Shown here piece after piece: positions 24,201 to 38,300 of a stretch of 64,000 nucleotides of DNA. The first letter of the stretch is position 1, and each line of letters starts with the position of its first letter. The position numbers and the translations under genes are program-made. The stretch covers positions 17,962,501-18,026,500 of the forward strand of contig NC_060114.1 of assembly GCF_021155765.1 (NCBI RefSeq), read 5' to 3'. The DNA comes from Diprion similis (Eukaryota; Arthropoda; Insecta; Hymenoptera; Diprionidae). The notes below the pieces were generated by a model. That model did no database searches and had not been told where the DNA came from. It was given only the letters and a program-made list of their open reading frames with translations.

Positions 24201-26374
24201 AGCGCGGCTTTACAGCGCGCTCCAACCTTTCGCACCGAAGGTATTTTTTTATTTTAGCTTTATTTATTTTTCTCCTTTTCTACTTACAATTTCTCACAGC
24301 TCTGCCGGTTATCTGTAAGGGGAGGGGAACCTGCAGGCCTTGCACGAATGTTTTAACACGCATGGCGCCAGTTTGGCGAGATACTTAGTCACCGATCGGA
24401 TACCTATGATATTCCGTTCGAGAAAGCTCTGCTGAAGCGTATACACCTTTTTTCGTTTTATCTTGACTGTTTTTAATCATAATCTTTTATTCATGTACCT
24501 TTTTTCCCTTCTATATCCGAACAGGATCGTCTGCTGTTTCACATTCTGCAAGGAATCATAATATAGATCGTCTGACCATTCCGATGGTTTTCAGTATATT
24601 ATCGGCACTTCAGATATCCAGAATTTCTTGGAGCATAATCGAATGTCTTCATAAAATGACGATCTCAGGCAAGTTTTGAAGAATGACCAGAACAGATCCA
24701 GAATAGAATCTCTTGATGCACGATTAAATTTTTCATCTTGCATCGATCGCTGTTTGTTTAGAAGTTTAAGCTTGTAATTGTTGTCATGAAGCTACCGTGG
24801 TGCATGAGAAACACGAATATGATGTCTAATCTTTTAGCAAAAAGGTTTGCTTTCTTTTTTGAATGAAGAATCCTTATGCAGATGCTTCGGGTGCCAACCG
24901 TTAACATGCATGTATCACACACACCGTTATACGCTTTGGCAAATGTCTTGCGTTAAATCTGCGAATAATTAACAATATTGCGGACCGTATGTATACTTAT
25001 GAATACCGATACTATACATTGATATGAGACTGTGTATATTTGAAAGTAGCGGGATGCTGCTGACGACCTTGGCATTTTGTCTGCTGCACTTTTCACCGTG
25101 ATCCTGCAGTAGGCTGTGTCGGACCAATTTTAATGCTGCAACCAAGGAGAAATCGATTCGTGGTTGTAGTCCGTTCAGCTCCGGGAATAAAAAACTGACC
25201 CTGGTCATTATTGTGAGATGAATTATTGCGGGTACCTAATATATAGGTATATTCGAAAGCATATCAGTATGCTGTCTATAATACCTCTTGAGAAGATATG
25301 CAACTCAACTTGGATGATTCGAAACGGCCGTGAAAATATTCAGCTATTCTACCGCGCAAACCGCAGTGAACGCATCGAAATTTGTCGAAAAACTCGAGCA
25401 TCTAATGTCACCCTGAATATCAAAATAAAATTCACTGGATATCCCACAATTTCCCACTTTTTATTTTAGTTATTAGAAAGTCCCTGACTAGTCCAATATG
25501 TATCTTTAGGTTTAGCAGCATCACTGACTTGTAATTGCAAGTTCGAATATGAATTTACGTCAAAGGGGGAGTAAAAACCGAAAGTTGAGTATTTTTTTTC
25601 ACTACTAGGTTTTATTATTTGTTAATGTTGAATCTCTGACGTGGTTCCCAGATATTAAATCGTTCATGATGTTCTTAGTCTAAATTTTCTGTGATTTCTC
25701 CATGTAGGTATGAGTCGAGAATCGCAACGTTGTTTAAACAGTACTGTAACATTGGTAAGCTCAAGTACGTTTTGGTCGCGTCACTCTCACTAACTTCAAT
25801 CTAGTCATGAATTTTGTATTTGCTACTGGAATTCCGAGTGTGCAAACTTCCACACCTTTTGTATCATAGTCGTCAGAATTAAATATCAGTCCTGCAAACC
25901 CGTGCTCAATTTTTTTAATTTTCTTTGCGCGCCTAAAAACCGCAGACTCTGACAACGTTCGAAATTTAAAATACCCAAGAAAAAAGCGATTCTAGCGCAA
26001 CCTATCGTTACGTCATTGAACAATTTTGGATACAAATGAGGATCCTTATGCCCGCCAGATGTCACTGTGTGGAAGTTGCAACTGATCGTAAACCGTCGGC
26101 GAGGAGAAGAAGGGGGAAACGTCAAGTGACCATCGTCCACGAACATGATATGTTTGGTTATGTTTATTCAGTAATGAAAATATGGAAACTTGTGTACAAA
26201 ACAAGAAATACATGACCTTTGACCTCATATCAGTATAAAGAGCACAATCTCATATATGCTTGAAGAAAATTTGCAACGCTGTCAATATCTCGCAAACATA
26301 CGCCAGTGGATATATTACAGTATGGCATTAGTAGTTCGCACTGCATACTTTATCATTATGGAACTGAATAATCG

Positions 26375-29300
26375 ATGAAAAAAAATACAGAAGCCATGGA
26401 GACGGACACGGAAAACGAGGTAGGAATGATCAACATATTTCTGCACAATATGACCCGCTGATATTTTTCCTAAACCGGGAAACTTACTTTTCATTCAGAA
26501 AAGTAGGAATTATCCGAACATAACCTAAAAGTTAATATTCATATATTGAACCAAATGCGTGGTTTGACGCTCCGTCAATCTCTCGTGATTATATTTAAAC
26601 CTGACAGGTGAGACGGATTGATCTTTTTTGTTTCCGTTTCGTCTCTTTTTCATTCCGATTCGTTGTCTCGACTCGCGGCGGGGGCGGGATATTTGAAAAT
26701 ATAAAGAACGAAAATACCATTCCTTTGTAGGAAAAAGCCGTTCTTGAAGCAGAAACGGTCTACCTGCTCATGAAAAAGGGTTTTCCAATTTCGAGAAATG
26801 TCCGTGCTCAATGGATGCTGGAGCATTTAAATACCACGATAACAATACAGCGACCCGGAGCCAATAACGAGGAAACACCAGAGCTGGAAATAATCTCTGT
26901 ACTACCTGTTGAACAGCCGCCGTCATGGCGAGGAGAGACGAGCTATCGGTACCAGTACAAAATAACAACAAACACGTCGCTCGTTTTCTTAGCTCACAAG
27001 TATAGAATCGTAATCAGTCTCGATTTGAGCCCCTCACTTTCCACTGTTGTAAGTAGAGTTGGAACCTGCGACTCGACACTTCGATCATCACCGCTTTCAA
27101 TTCACTCGGTTTCAGGACATTCAACACGGTGAAATAGTGATGGACGAAATTTACATGGCTACCAAACGGTGCCTGGAGGGCATAACGCGACCAGTGAGTA
27201 TGCAATTGGCTCATATTCACGTAACGAAGCCCAAGCTTTGCCGAGTTCTACCATTATAGAGATCCTGGGAAATTGAAGATTCTATTGTTCGTTACAGTTT
27301 GTGGTACCCGGAAGTGAGCGTGTGATGAGGCCTGAGATATATGTGACTGTGATAGCGCACACCCCATTTTTTACAAGTCCTGCGCAGCAAGTTTTGGTCC
27401 AAGGTTGGCTGCTGAACATGGAAAATGTGGCGTTGCTTACACGTTTCGTTGAGAAGCAATTGAACATTCTTGAAGAAAGGGTAGCTCTGGTCACGGCCAT
27501 AGCTAATCAACAGCTGGAAACACTAAGGTCCGAGAGCGAGCGGCTAGTAGGTGGTCTCTTCGAGGAAGGAGGCACATGTGCGGGTCAGAGTAACAGCAAC
27601 TCCATAACGAATATATCAATGGTATCTCCGGAAGCCAGTTTCATCAATATGCTGCGGTATGGAATGCTCGCTCTCGCCCTTCTCCCAGAATGTAGTTGTG
27701 CTAGTGAGTAAATGTATTTCATATAAATTAGGTTGAAAATAATAACGGAGCGAGACTTATTGTTAGTGGAATATAGAAAAGTAGGAACACCGTAGGAATA
27801 CTGTTTAACTTTCATTTATTGCTGCTTGCAGATCTGGTTGTGGTGTCGGATGGTATTGTAGGGGTGACCGATGTGCATGTTCTGGACTCTCTTGTACAGC
27901 AGTTGCGTGCATCAACAGTGGCGTGCAGTTTTTTGCACGTGGGAAGCACCTATCACCCTCATTGCTCAAATGCTCTAGTCCCATACCAAGACCTGCTCCA
28001 TTTCCTGGCAACAGCTACTTTAGGCACTTACATGACATTCGTACCGCAGGCCGTAAGTCATGCTTTCCTTGTTCCAAATCGAACTTATTCGAGTCCACCT
28101 CAAAGACAATTAATTTACGGGTATTTTCGAACAGAATTTCGACGAAGAAGCAAGGATGAATGTTTATCATAGGAATTTTTTATGCTGGCAACTATATCGA
28201 ACCGCGTCGTGTGATCCGTCCCAAATGCAGCCTAGGCCGAACGACTGGCATACCAGCAATCCATCGTTTCACGGAAACAGGCCGCCGCAATTGCTCAGAA
28301 AGAAACAGATAGACGACAAAGTTACTTGCACCTTGAGCAGCCTTTTGTGCTGTCGACTGCGCGAAGGATATCTGATCAAGCGTGTCGGACTGAGAGACAA
28401 TTGCTTGGAATTGTGCTTTGTTCTGCCTTGGAAGACTCACGTGTTTTTGGAATATTTGATCAGTTGTTCGTGGCCCTCAAAACTGCTGCCTGTATCCAAC
28501 ACTATACATTACACCATTACCATTGAGGGTGAGCGCGCTGACTGATGTTCAAATATTTTCCGTCACGTGCAACTCGACAGTTTTTATTTTTTATCGAAAA
28601 TTAACATTTTTCCATTTTTCTCAGCACCGTACGAATTCCTTCACGACATTACCTGTGTATCGAAAAAGCCCATCAAGTCGCAATACCGCCAGAGTGTTGT
28701 TTCCAGATTTTGGGGAGCTCTCGCTTCTTTGACAGATAGTGACGACATGTTATCCCACTTCAGTTGGTTTCCTGGCTCAGGTTGGACTTGGTACAACGTC
28801 CCTGACACAATCAGAAGCGGGATGCCTGTTTTCTACTTGCCCACTTATCCGTTAAACAATTCCGTATTGTTGAGGTGATTGATTCAAATATTAATACCAA
28901 ATTAGCGATTAACCCTTTGAGTCACACATTATTGTGTTAACTCAACTCTTATAACAAGATGGTATTCTATAGTTATCGGGATCGCTGATATCGAAATAAT
29001 TAATCTCGAGTATTGAAAACCCATTAGTATACCGTCAAAAATATTACAAAACTGTAAAAAATATATTGCAAAGTTCTCTAAATATACAAAAAATAGATAT
29101 ATAATAGGTGGTAAGAATACTTGCCTTTATGACCCAACGGGTTAAAGAGCATCAGCTAACAGCATCGTCATCTTTTCAGCGACCCAGCTTGTTCATTGTT
29201 TGGACAAATTTGGCGACCGGTCGTTCTTCTCGATCCGTCGCAATGGTCACGTTGGATGCATTCCCAAAGAATTGCTCTGGTACTCTCTCACGACAGACCA

Positions 29301-32300
29301 TTGCCACGTCATCTTCACCTGGCTAATCAGAGCGGAAGGTTCCAAAGTGTTCAGTGTCGGCAAGCCGCGGCTGTTTTATACGCGATGCTGAAAAATTGGG
29401 CGACATTCGTGCTCGTCGAATATCACACATATGTGCAATTCATATTCAAGGAAATTGACAAGCCACCGGTGTCGTTTTCGTTAATACGAGTCACCTGCAA
29501 GCCCCCCTGTGTAGTACTGAATATAGCTTTCGCTGGCGGGACAGAAGGCGTCATTCGGCACAACGTGGTCGTCGATTTACTCGAATGCTTGTCAAGATTG
29601 ACGCTGCCCAACCGACCAACCGAGCAGAGGGAAACTCCGTGCTGCATCATCCTCAGCAAACCTTTGGAGCGAATTTTAATCAGATACGAACGCGTGCCGA
29701 CTGACCTGAACACCGTCATTTTCCCGGATGGCACGCAGCCTATTCCTGCCAGATTTTCACCCGTTCCTGGCGGCTGCTTGATCACTACTTTGTCGAGGTA
29801 TCTCTATCACAGCAGGTGGTTATGGGCTGTAAAGAAACCAGTGATTCAAACAGTCCCGAACGTCGCCTGGCCCAGGCTAAACGTCACCGCAATTGCCAGG
29901 ATACTATCGACAATTACAAATTAAGTATATTGCTCTATTTTCTTCGTTTACGTAATTAGGAAACTTCGGTGTAATTTTGCAATTTTTCTCTCACAGAGGT
30001 GAAATCTAATTTCGTACTAGGTATTATTTCTCACCCACAAGAAGAAGGAAACTTACAGTAATTTCTTTTGTCATCAGGATGAGGCTCACGGAAGGTTTTA
30101 GTTTCGCCCATTCGGCTGCTGGAATAATCAATATGGTGCTCGAGGTGCAAATGCAAGGACCTGCCAACGATAATGCAATGCATCCTTGCGTCATTCAGTA
30201 CATTCTGTTTCCGCCTCATACGATAGCGCCGCCCTCGTCCGAGCGAGACAGTGGATCAGAAGAAGACACCGACGAAGGTATGTGAGGAGATTGTAAATGA
30301 GGGACAAAATTCATTCTGCGATAGATTGTCATCGTTCTGTTCATTCACTTTTTTAAGGCACCGGAGACGGAGAAGCTGGAACCGACGATGTGGAAGGTTG
30401 CGGTGACTTCCAAATAGTTACAGAAGTCTGGATCGAGCCTCAATGCGGCCACACGATGCTTCCTATACAACAAACAGCCGCATACATGCACGCCTTGCAA
30501 TATCGCCAGATACCGGATGCGGTGAGTTCATATTCAATCCTTGTATCGCTGTAAAATTTTGGTCCCCGCATACAGGATTCAAAGAATAACAAACAATTGT
30601 TGATTCAATTTAAAAATATTCATCTTTTGGAAATAATTCTCTATGCGGTGACTAGAATAGAAACATTTTTTTGTCAAGTGTGATACAAAGAGGTCCTTAA
30701 TCATGTATTTCGAAAATAATCTGTGTCACAGTTATTAAACGTGAAGGTGATTTTATTCGGTGGTTGGCGCTTTCTCCGAGTAACCAATAATTATCTCAAG
30801 TGGAATCGAGGGAAATGTTCGTAATTTTTTCAAAACCAGTTTATCTACAGGCTTATTAAAATTACTCGAATCTTCTTGCGTTACATAAGAAATTTCCGAT
30901 AAAATCCTTATGCCCAAAGAATTAACCGGGTCGATTGATTCATTCGAAGCCAATGCGCACTGATATCATAAACCAATTTCCTCAAGCCAGTCTCGGAGAT
31001 ATCATATCTCGGTTCATTAGTTACACAACCTTCTGACAATACGTCTGATTACTTTAAATTGATAAGAAAATTATGGCACCTCATCAAAAAACCTACCAGT
31101 CCCCTCACACTCCATTTTCGAAACTGTAACGTCAACGATCCTAATCGACGAATCCTTGAATACATCAGATTGCGTCGTATTTTTATTTGCGAGTGTCAGG
31201 ATTAAAGTTAGAACAAATTGTTCATTGATTGCTTTCTTGTTTCTTGTATGATTAACAAAAATCAGCTAGAATTAGTTGGCCGAAAATAATATAGAAAAGT
31301 TGAGTTTCGTTACTCAAAGCATAGACAAAACTCTTGGCCACCAATTTACATGTATACACAAGATTAGAATGGTTAAAAAAAAATTAAAAAAATGGACTGT
31401 TTTTTAATTTTTCAATGTCACATGTTTGATAGTCGTGGGAAGAGGAAATGAACCCTTAATATTAATATTTAGTGGATCCTGACAGGATTTTTTTTGGTTT
31501 CCCATTTAATTAACATAAAGAAATAATTTTAGTTGTTTATGAATTTTGTAGCTCAGTAACAACGAAGCAATGCACATAAATGTCCGATACATATTATTGT
31601 AGAGAATTTAACGCTCTACAAAAAAGATTTGTTATAATTTTTTGCTAACTAAACTCTTTCAAAAGTTATTCTAGGTCAAAGTTGAATTGATGTAAAAATT
31701 CACTTATCGTAACTTTTTTCAAGACTAACAGTTAGAATACTAAACTTATTAACAAAATATTTTAGGTTGTTATTTTATTGTTTTTTTTCTTGTAAATCAT
31801 TTCAACCGCTAAAAATCATGTCATTCAATTAATTGTTAACTTAAGCAAACTCAGTTTTTCTTAGTCATGAAAAAAAGTGAATTCTTACATGATTTCAACT
31901 TTAACCTTGAATAACTTTCGAAAGAGCGAAGTTGACAAAAAACAATAAGAAATCTTTTTTGCAGAGCACTAAATATCCTACAAAAATATGTATCGGACAT
32001 TTATGTGCATCGCTTCGTTACTGAGCTACAAAATTCAGAAATAACAAAAATTATTTTCTCACGTTAATTAAATGGAAAATGTCGAATTGCGTTCAGGAAA
32101 CCCTAAATATTAATATTAACGGCTCAAATTATAACCGGCGTCTAATTTCCTCTTTCTACAAGTATTAAATATGTCACATTGAAAAATCAACCGGGTCGAT
32201 TTTTTTAAACCAATCTAATATAGATACGTGTAATTGAAACATACATGCGTACATGAAATTTTTTTTCCACTGTAATAATATCGCTGGTTGATAAACGAAA

Positions 32301-35300
32301 TGAAAACGTGCAAGCTTGCCATGCTGAAAAGTATTTCCAGAGTTCCTTTAGCCAGGAGTTATCTTAAGCTGTCTTGATAAACTGTGTAATCAATAACATA
32401 AAAACTTATCCGGGCTAGTGGCGTTCTGAAGTGGTTTATTTTGTCAGGTAGGTACGTCTACCTATCTATCTCTCTGCAAACATTAGCCGCGCAGTTACCA
32501 AAGTTTGTGCAGTCTATTGGTTTTACACATTGAATTTTGTCCACTGGTTCATCCCTTGCCATAACTCTCACCTTGCGTAACTTACTTACTTTCACAGATA
32601 AAATTTAACTCGAATCTTACGCCGCTTACATTCACATAGTTTTTTTTTAATGCCATCAAAGTGTTTCCGATACTGACTAGGGTATATTAAAATACACGTG
32701 CTTTTCTCTTAGCAGTCGATTTAGTAAACTTTTGTAACGATTATTTTTAACTGAAAATTCTCAGGACGCGTGTAACAATAAAGTCGATACAATGGCTAAA
32801 CCGAAACTGCTTACAGTAAGCGACAATTCTAATTGATTGGAATAATTACAAGAACGCTTACTAATCTGCAGTCGAGTTGCTTCATTGTATACTCATGATT
32901 CGTATTAAAAAAGTTTTCATCTTTCGACGTCAAGTAAAATGAAACCTCAAAATTATCTTTCATCGTTTTACCTCGTCTAATTTCTTGCTCATGTTTATAA
33001 TCATATTTCATATATTCATCAATTGTACAGAGTTGAAATACGGAATGAAATGAATTTTCATGTATATCGTTCTTCTCGGAATCGGTACTACTCAGAACCG
33101 TATCCACCTATTTCAGACTTACATAAGTGTAAATAATCAACTGAAAGAATCTCTGCAAAGAGATATCGCCTATCTACAAAGTCGACCAGTGTGGATGACG
33201 ATAGAAAGGTTCGATAAGCATTGAGTAATTATTTTTACTCAAACCTCGCTCAGCTAATTCGCATTTTTGTTAGTCGAATAATATTGGGATCGTTCGATTG
33301 TACTATGCTTAATAGAGCTCCAGGAAAGCTAGTATTATCAAAGAAAAAAAAAAAAGAAAAAAAAAACAGACAAAAAATCGACCATTCAGGCAAGCGAAGA
33401 CTGAATTTATCGTTCGAATAAATCAATATGGATCACCTTAAATTCCGTCCTCGCCGCAAGACACGTTTAAATATTTCCTAAGTCGTTGCCTAATTCTCTT
33501 GGCCAAGCTTTAGCTGATACCGATATGTACGAAATGATATCTAATCACCGGATCACCAATTCTTGGTCACTGCACTACGTAGTACATACGTACAGGGTTT
33601 TCTCCTCTAAAAATAGGTCGCAGTAATTGCAACAGTTGCCGGACCTTCGTCGCCTTGGGAAAAAAAAGTAAAGAAAAGAAAAACGATTCCTCTTTTCGAT
33701 CTTTAAAAACACCGAGTCTGAAGTACTAAACCTTTCGGCAATTCGGTGTAACGAGTAGAAATCTCTAACGCACGTTTTATACTGATAACAACTGACCGTG
33801 AGATATTTACAAAAGTGAAATAAATTGCGGTACAGTTGTGTCAATATATGACTCAGAGATTCGTAGACTTGAAACTGGCACGTTTCAAAGAAAGAGAAAC
33901 TGACGGTAAGCGTATAATTTTTATGTAATAAATTAAATTTTCAATTACCGTTCGTCGATATTATCAAGTTTGTGATAAAAATCGTGGAGAAAAGGCGATG
34001 ATGGATTTTGACCCAGCTAGGCGTCCGTCGTGTCTTATCCTTATCAGTATCGAGGTGGGGCTGGTTATCGACTCCAGGGACCCCGAATGGGGTTCACCTA
34101 TCAGTTGCAACAGGTATAAATAGGGCCCAGATCATCACCTGGGCCCACTAGTCGTCCACTTTTCAATCCTCCTCTTTTATCGTCGGACAGTACCTATTTC
34201 TTGGATATCGATATCGATGTAAACTCCGTTCTGCGAGCTCGATAATCCGTGCAACTCGTGCAAGCAAAGGGACGTCTCTCGTCGCAACTCTTCACGCCGC
34301 ACCGAATGGTTTTATGTGTTGGACAAAGTTTATCTTCAACCAAGAACGAACAAATGAAAGTGAATTATTTACGAATAAAGAGCGGAACAACGAAGAGGTG
34401 TTGCGATACTTTAGCTTTTTTGTTTATTATTTTATTCTCATTCGAATCGATCAGTGCATCGCATAGAAGCAAATGTATCAAACTATTATTTATCCTCTCA
34501 AGCTATTTTCCAACTTTAGTCGCAGATGTTATCATCTAATTTTGTCGAAAATTTTACTAAAATCGCTGAAACCATTTTGAAATCTGTAAATCAGCGTTAC
34601 AAGATAATCACAAGAGAATTGATTGTATCCAGTAATGCAAAATAAAATCGTTAACTGTTTCCAGTCTTTATATCTTTCTCTGGTGTCGATTTAACATCAA
34701 TACTTCGTTGTTCTGTCCATCTACTCGTCTCTTAGTTACTACCCGTATTCTTTTTTTTTTTTTTTAGTAAGACTCTTCCCTTCTTCGCTATCTGAAAAAT
34801 TGGATGGATTTTGGCCAAAAGAATATGTCGAAGTAAATGTTGTGCTGCGTTGTGCAGGTGGTGGTGGTCATCTTCGTCTTCGGAAAATTCTTCTAAAAAA
34901 ATCTCTGATCCTTCGGTTCCTGGATAACAACACGCGTGACTTTTAGTTGGAAGTGGGGATCTAGGCAGTGAGCCACTGAGCTCCAAAAATCTGCCAGATC
35001 TAACTCTTCCAGCTCACAGTCATGCGACTTTGCCTCGGCAGCTTGGCGGTCTTGTTATATTTAGAGGAAAACGAACAGCAGTGTAAACCAACGGTCGATA
35101 AAACGATATTTTAAACATGCGGTTCAAAGGAGTGACGTACACCAATTCTTCCAAACTTATCATCGATACTATTTCGAAGATAATCTAGCTCAGAAATTAC
35201 CGTTAAAGTAAACTAAAAATCTAGTCAAAGTTATCCAAATTCTGTGGTAGATTTTGATTCGATTTCTTTCATCCTTGTGTTTATGATTTAACTTTTTTTT

Positions 35301-38300
35301 GTTATGAAAATTATGCGTCGTGTATTATCTATGTGGTAAGGCCCGCAAAGACTTCCATGGACTCAAAATGGCTACGCAGTTTCAATTTCTTTCCATCAAT
35401 TTTATCCGCTATTCGAAACATCGGATTAATTTCGATCTTAATTCTTGCCACGGTTAGTACTACTCACGCGGCCTTAAGGTGAAATTCCAGCTGCACTAAA
35501 GTTGAAATAACGTAGGCGGCGAGGTTCAAGTGGAGTAGTGGTCTCTTCGCTTTGTGTTAAAGTGAGATTCAACTCCTCCAACTTATTCCTGGCTGCCCTT
35601 AACTCCGCTAACGGAACAGATTCCTACCGCATCCGTTCCAGAGGAACCGATTACTATTTACTGAAAAACTCAAGAACTATCTTTACCGTGTTCAGTATTG
35701 TACTGAAAATTATTTACTTTTTAATTCGACGTTTGGGACTCCTGCGCTTATTGACATTGTAAATATCTACTCGTTATTAACATTAACAAATTTACTTTAC
35801 CTTTAGTTCGACGCTATTATACTGCCTTTGTTTATTATTATCCACGCCTGTAAGAGTACCGTTGTATGCAATAAATATTTTTCTCTCACGGATCTACCCG
35901 ATTACGCTGTTTCTCTTTTTCTTTTTGCCTTGTACTGCGTTTAAATAAACAAGACGAAAATATTCAGACGGATTAAACATCTCCCAAGATTTGCTTCAGG
36001 TTACGTATAGAAGCACATTTATTGTTCACCCGCAACATGTATTGATAATTTTTTAATAACTGTGACACTGATTTTGACCATCAAAAGCAAGACCTCTTGT
36101 ATGTATGTATAGACAATTGTTTACTGTAAGAAACTGATGCAATTAAAATACCCTAAAACCTTTCCTGTTTTTCCATGATTATTTCAGATAGCTCAAGTTG
36201 ACGAAGAATGCATTAACGCGCTTCTGACTCTGGAACAGTTGAATTTATTAAGTCAAATGGTTTTAAACGAGGCAATTGGCGGAAATATTCAATTAAGCGG
36301 AGCTTTGACTGCGAACCAGTTGAATCAAACTAGCGCCGGATCAGCAGCTGGCAGATCAACGAGAAGGCCGAGTCCTGCCGAGTGTAATCAAGAACTATCT
36401 AATGCCAATGATCGAATTCGGTCGATACCGTTCACTTTCGACGTTTTGAACATCTTGCCCAAGTGCCAGCAAGCAGAGCTCTTGTTTTCCGTATTCTCTG
36501 ATGGTCCGTTATCAATTAAGAAAATTCAATAACTCTTTATTTTTGCACCAGGGAATTCATACCTTAGCATCGGAATCCTTTCTCAACTTCAGAGCGTTGC
36601 ATGTGCCTAAGATTTTTCGAAAAACTTGCGCACTTAGAGAATATGAGAATAATCCTAAAATGGGTAAATCATTTTTTGCCGTTCAAAACCTTGTTGTTAA
36701 CTTTTTTGGTAACGTATCGTCTTTAGGACCGAGCGGCGAGGAAAGAGAAGGAGCCAACAAGTGTTTAGTGGAAGGGCTCATAGAGCACATTAAGCGGCTT
36801 CATAATAGAGAATTGATATTTACCGCTGACGAATCGCAGAGGTTTACCGAAATGCTGTTAGCACGACCTCGATACGACGCTCCGGCGCTTAGCATTTCAC
36901 CACATTTAGGCAAGTTTAGTCGATTTTAAGTACGGCAAACTTTATTTGACGTATGAAAGATTTTTGTTTTTCCGTACAAGACTCGATAGTTGATCGAAAT
37001 TTGTTATTTCAGGCAAAGAACACATGAATGGATCAATGACAAATTTTCGAAGACCGACCTGGAGATGTTTTGTTAAGGGTATCAGCGTAACCCACGTTAT
37101 TATCACGATACTTCCCTCGTCGGAAGAAGACTTGCGTTCACTTTACTCCCCCAACGAGCAGAACAACCAGAATAACAGTCAAACGGATTGTACGGACGAA
37201 AACGATCCACTACCAATTAATACCGGAGATTATGAAAAAAATTTGACTCCTTCGCGATCCGTAAAAAGCGTAGGTAGTTCTTACGCCTTGGACGTATGCT
37301 CAAATCTCTCCAGCCCAACAGCGACTATGCTAAGCACACCGAGGCCCAGCGAACGCTGTGAATCTGCTCTAAATAACTTTAAACAAGGACCACCTCTGCC
37401 CATATACGTCTACGATTGTCCGTTAGCAATGCTGATCGACACTCTGGTCAACAAACTGGACGCTTCGCGGGTCAAAGATATTTACCAGGACCACACGTAT
37501 AAAGCTGGACAATTGGTCGGAGAAGATTTCATCACCCTGAAATCAGAGGCCGATACTAAACCCTCTTCTCCAGAGCCAAAGAGCGACGATTCTGACAACG
37601 TTACGGGAGGTAATGAAACCGCAAATTATTACACATTTTTCAGATGGACATAACGATGGAATCTATATCTAGAGATTTTATTTCAGATCACAAAAGCATG
37701 ATCGAGCATTGCAAGCTGCTTCACTTGGCTCATTGTCAGTGTTACGTTGTCGCTGTGTACAAATCACTCGCTTCTCAACGTCCGTTGAGTTATCAAGACA
37801 TGGAAGCGGCAGTTGAACAGTGCGAAGAAGCGCTCATAGAAATTAACATAACAAACTATTTGCGCTCAGTTTGCCGGCATTTAAGTTCAGCCACTGAAAC
37901 CGATCCAGAATCCTCTAGTTCGGCGCTGTCCTGCAATGATGTGCAGCACCTTCATCAATTGATAACAGAAAAGTTTGCCAAAATAATGAACAACGCTTTC
38001 AGAGCTGTACCGGCTCATTCGGAATTTTATTTCTGCTCTCTACACTGGAATTTCGACAAAATGGTAAAATATCAAACTGTTTCTTCGCCTTCGATGAATA
38101 TAATATTCAACACAGAAAATGTGACTTTTGATAGAATCAAGATATTAACATGTATTGGCTACATACTTGTGTTGAATATTGCAATTTTTCGATAACATAG
38201 GTAGAATTTGAGCAAAAATAAAAATAACACGTCTAGGTAGGTTGTATAATAATTTTGTTTTGTTTCTAAAGGTTTAGATTTTTTAACTTATTAGGTTGTT

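Larger units (their letters stand above)
17656..26374. other. Long intergenic region between Osiris-like gene and SZT2
   Basis: 8.7 kb without a gene I can support. It holds two foldback elements (18436-18630 and 20437-20618), a purine-rich tract (21209-21271), a CRE-like TGACGTCA at about 21149, a TATAAAA at about 21466, and CpG-richer patches (about 19930-20420, 20940-21420, 23380-24300). Many short open frames on both strands in the CpG-rich patches overlap each other and show no recognisable domain. Confidence 0.6.
30522..36187 (+). other. 5.7-kb SZT2 intron
   Basis: The longest SZT2 intron, between GATGCG|GTGAGT and TTTCAG|ATAGCT. It carries the 31363-32219 palindromic element and the TATA-containing putative nested transcription unit at 34115 onward. 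The rest has no supported feature. Confidence 0.75.

Noticed and set aside
23455-24318. Cluster of 70-123-codon frames on both strands
   Set aside because: They overlap one another in four or more frames within a CpG-rich patch where stops are rare by composition; none resembles a known protein.
34732-34986. 84-codon minus-strand frame with acidic and His-rich runs
   Set aside because: Ends in a poly-A-encoded Lys run and has no splice or homology support.
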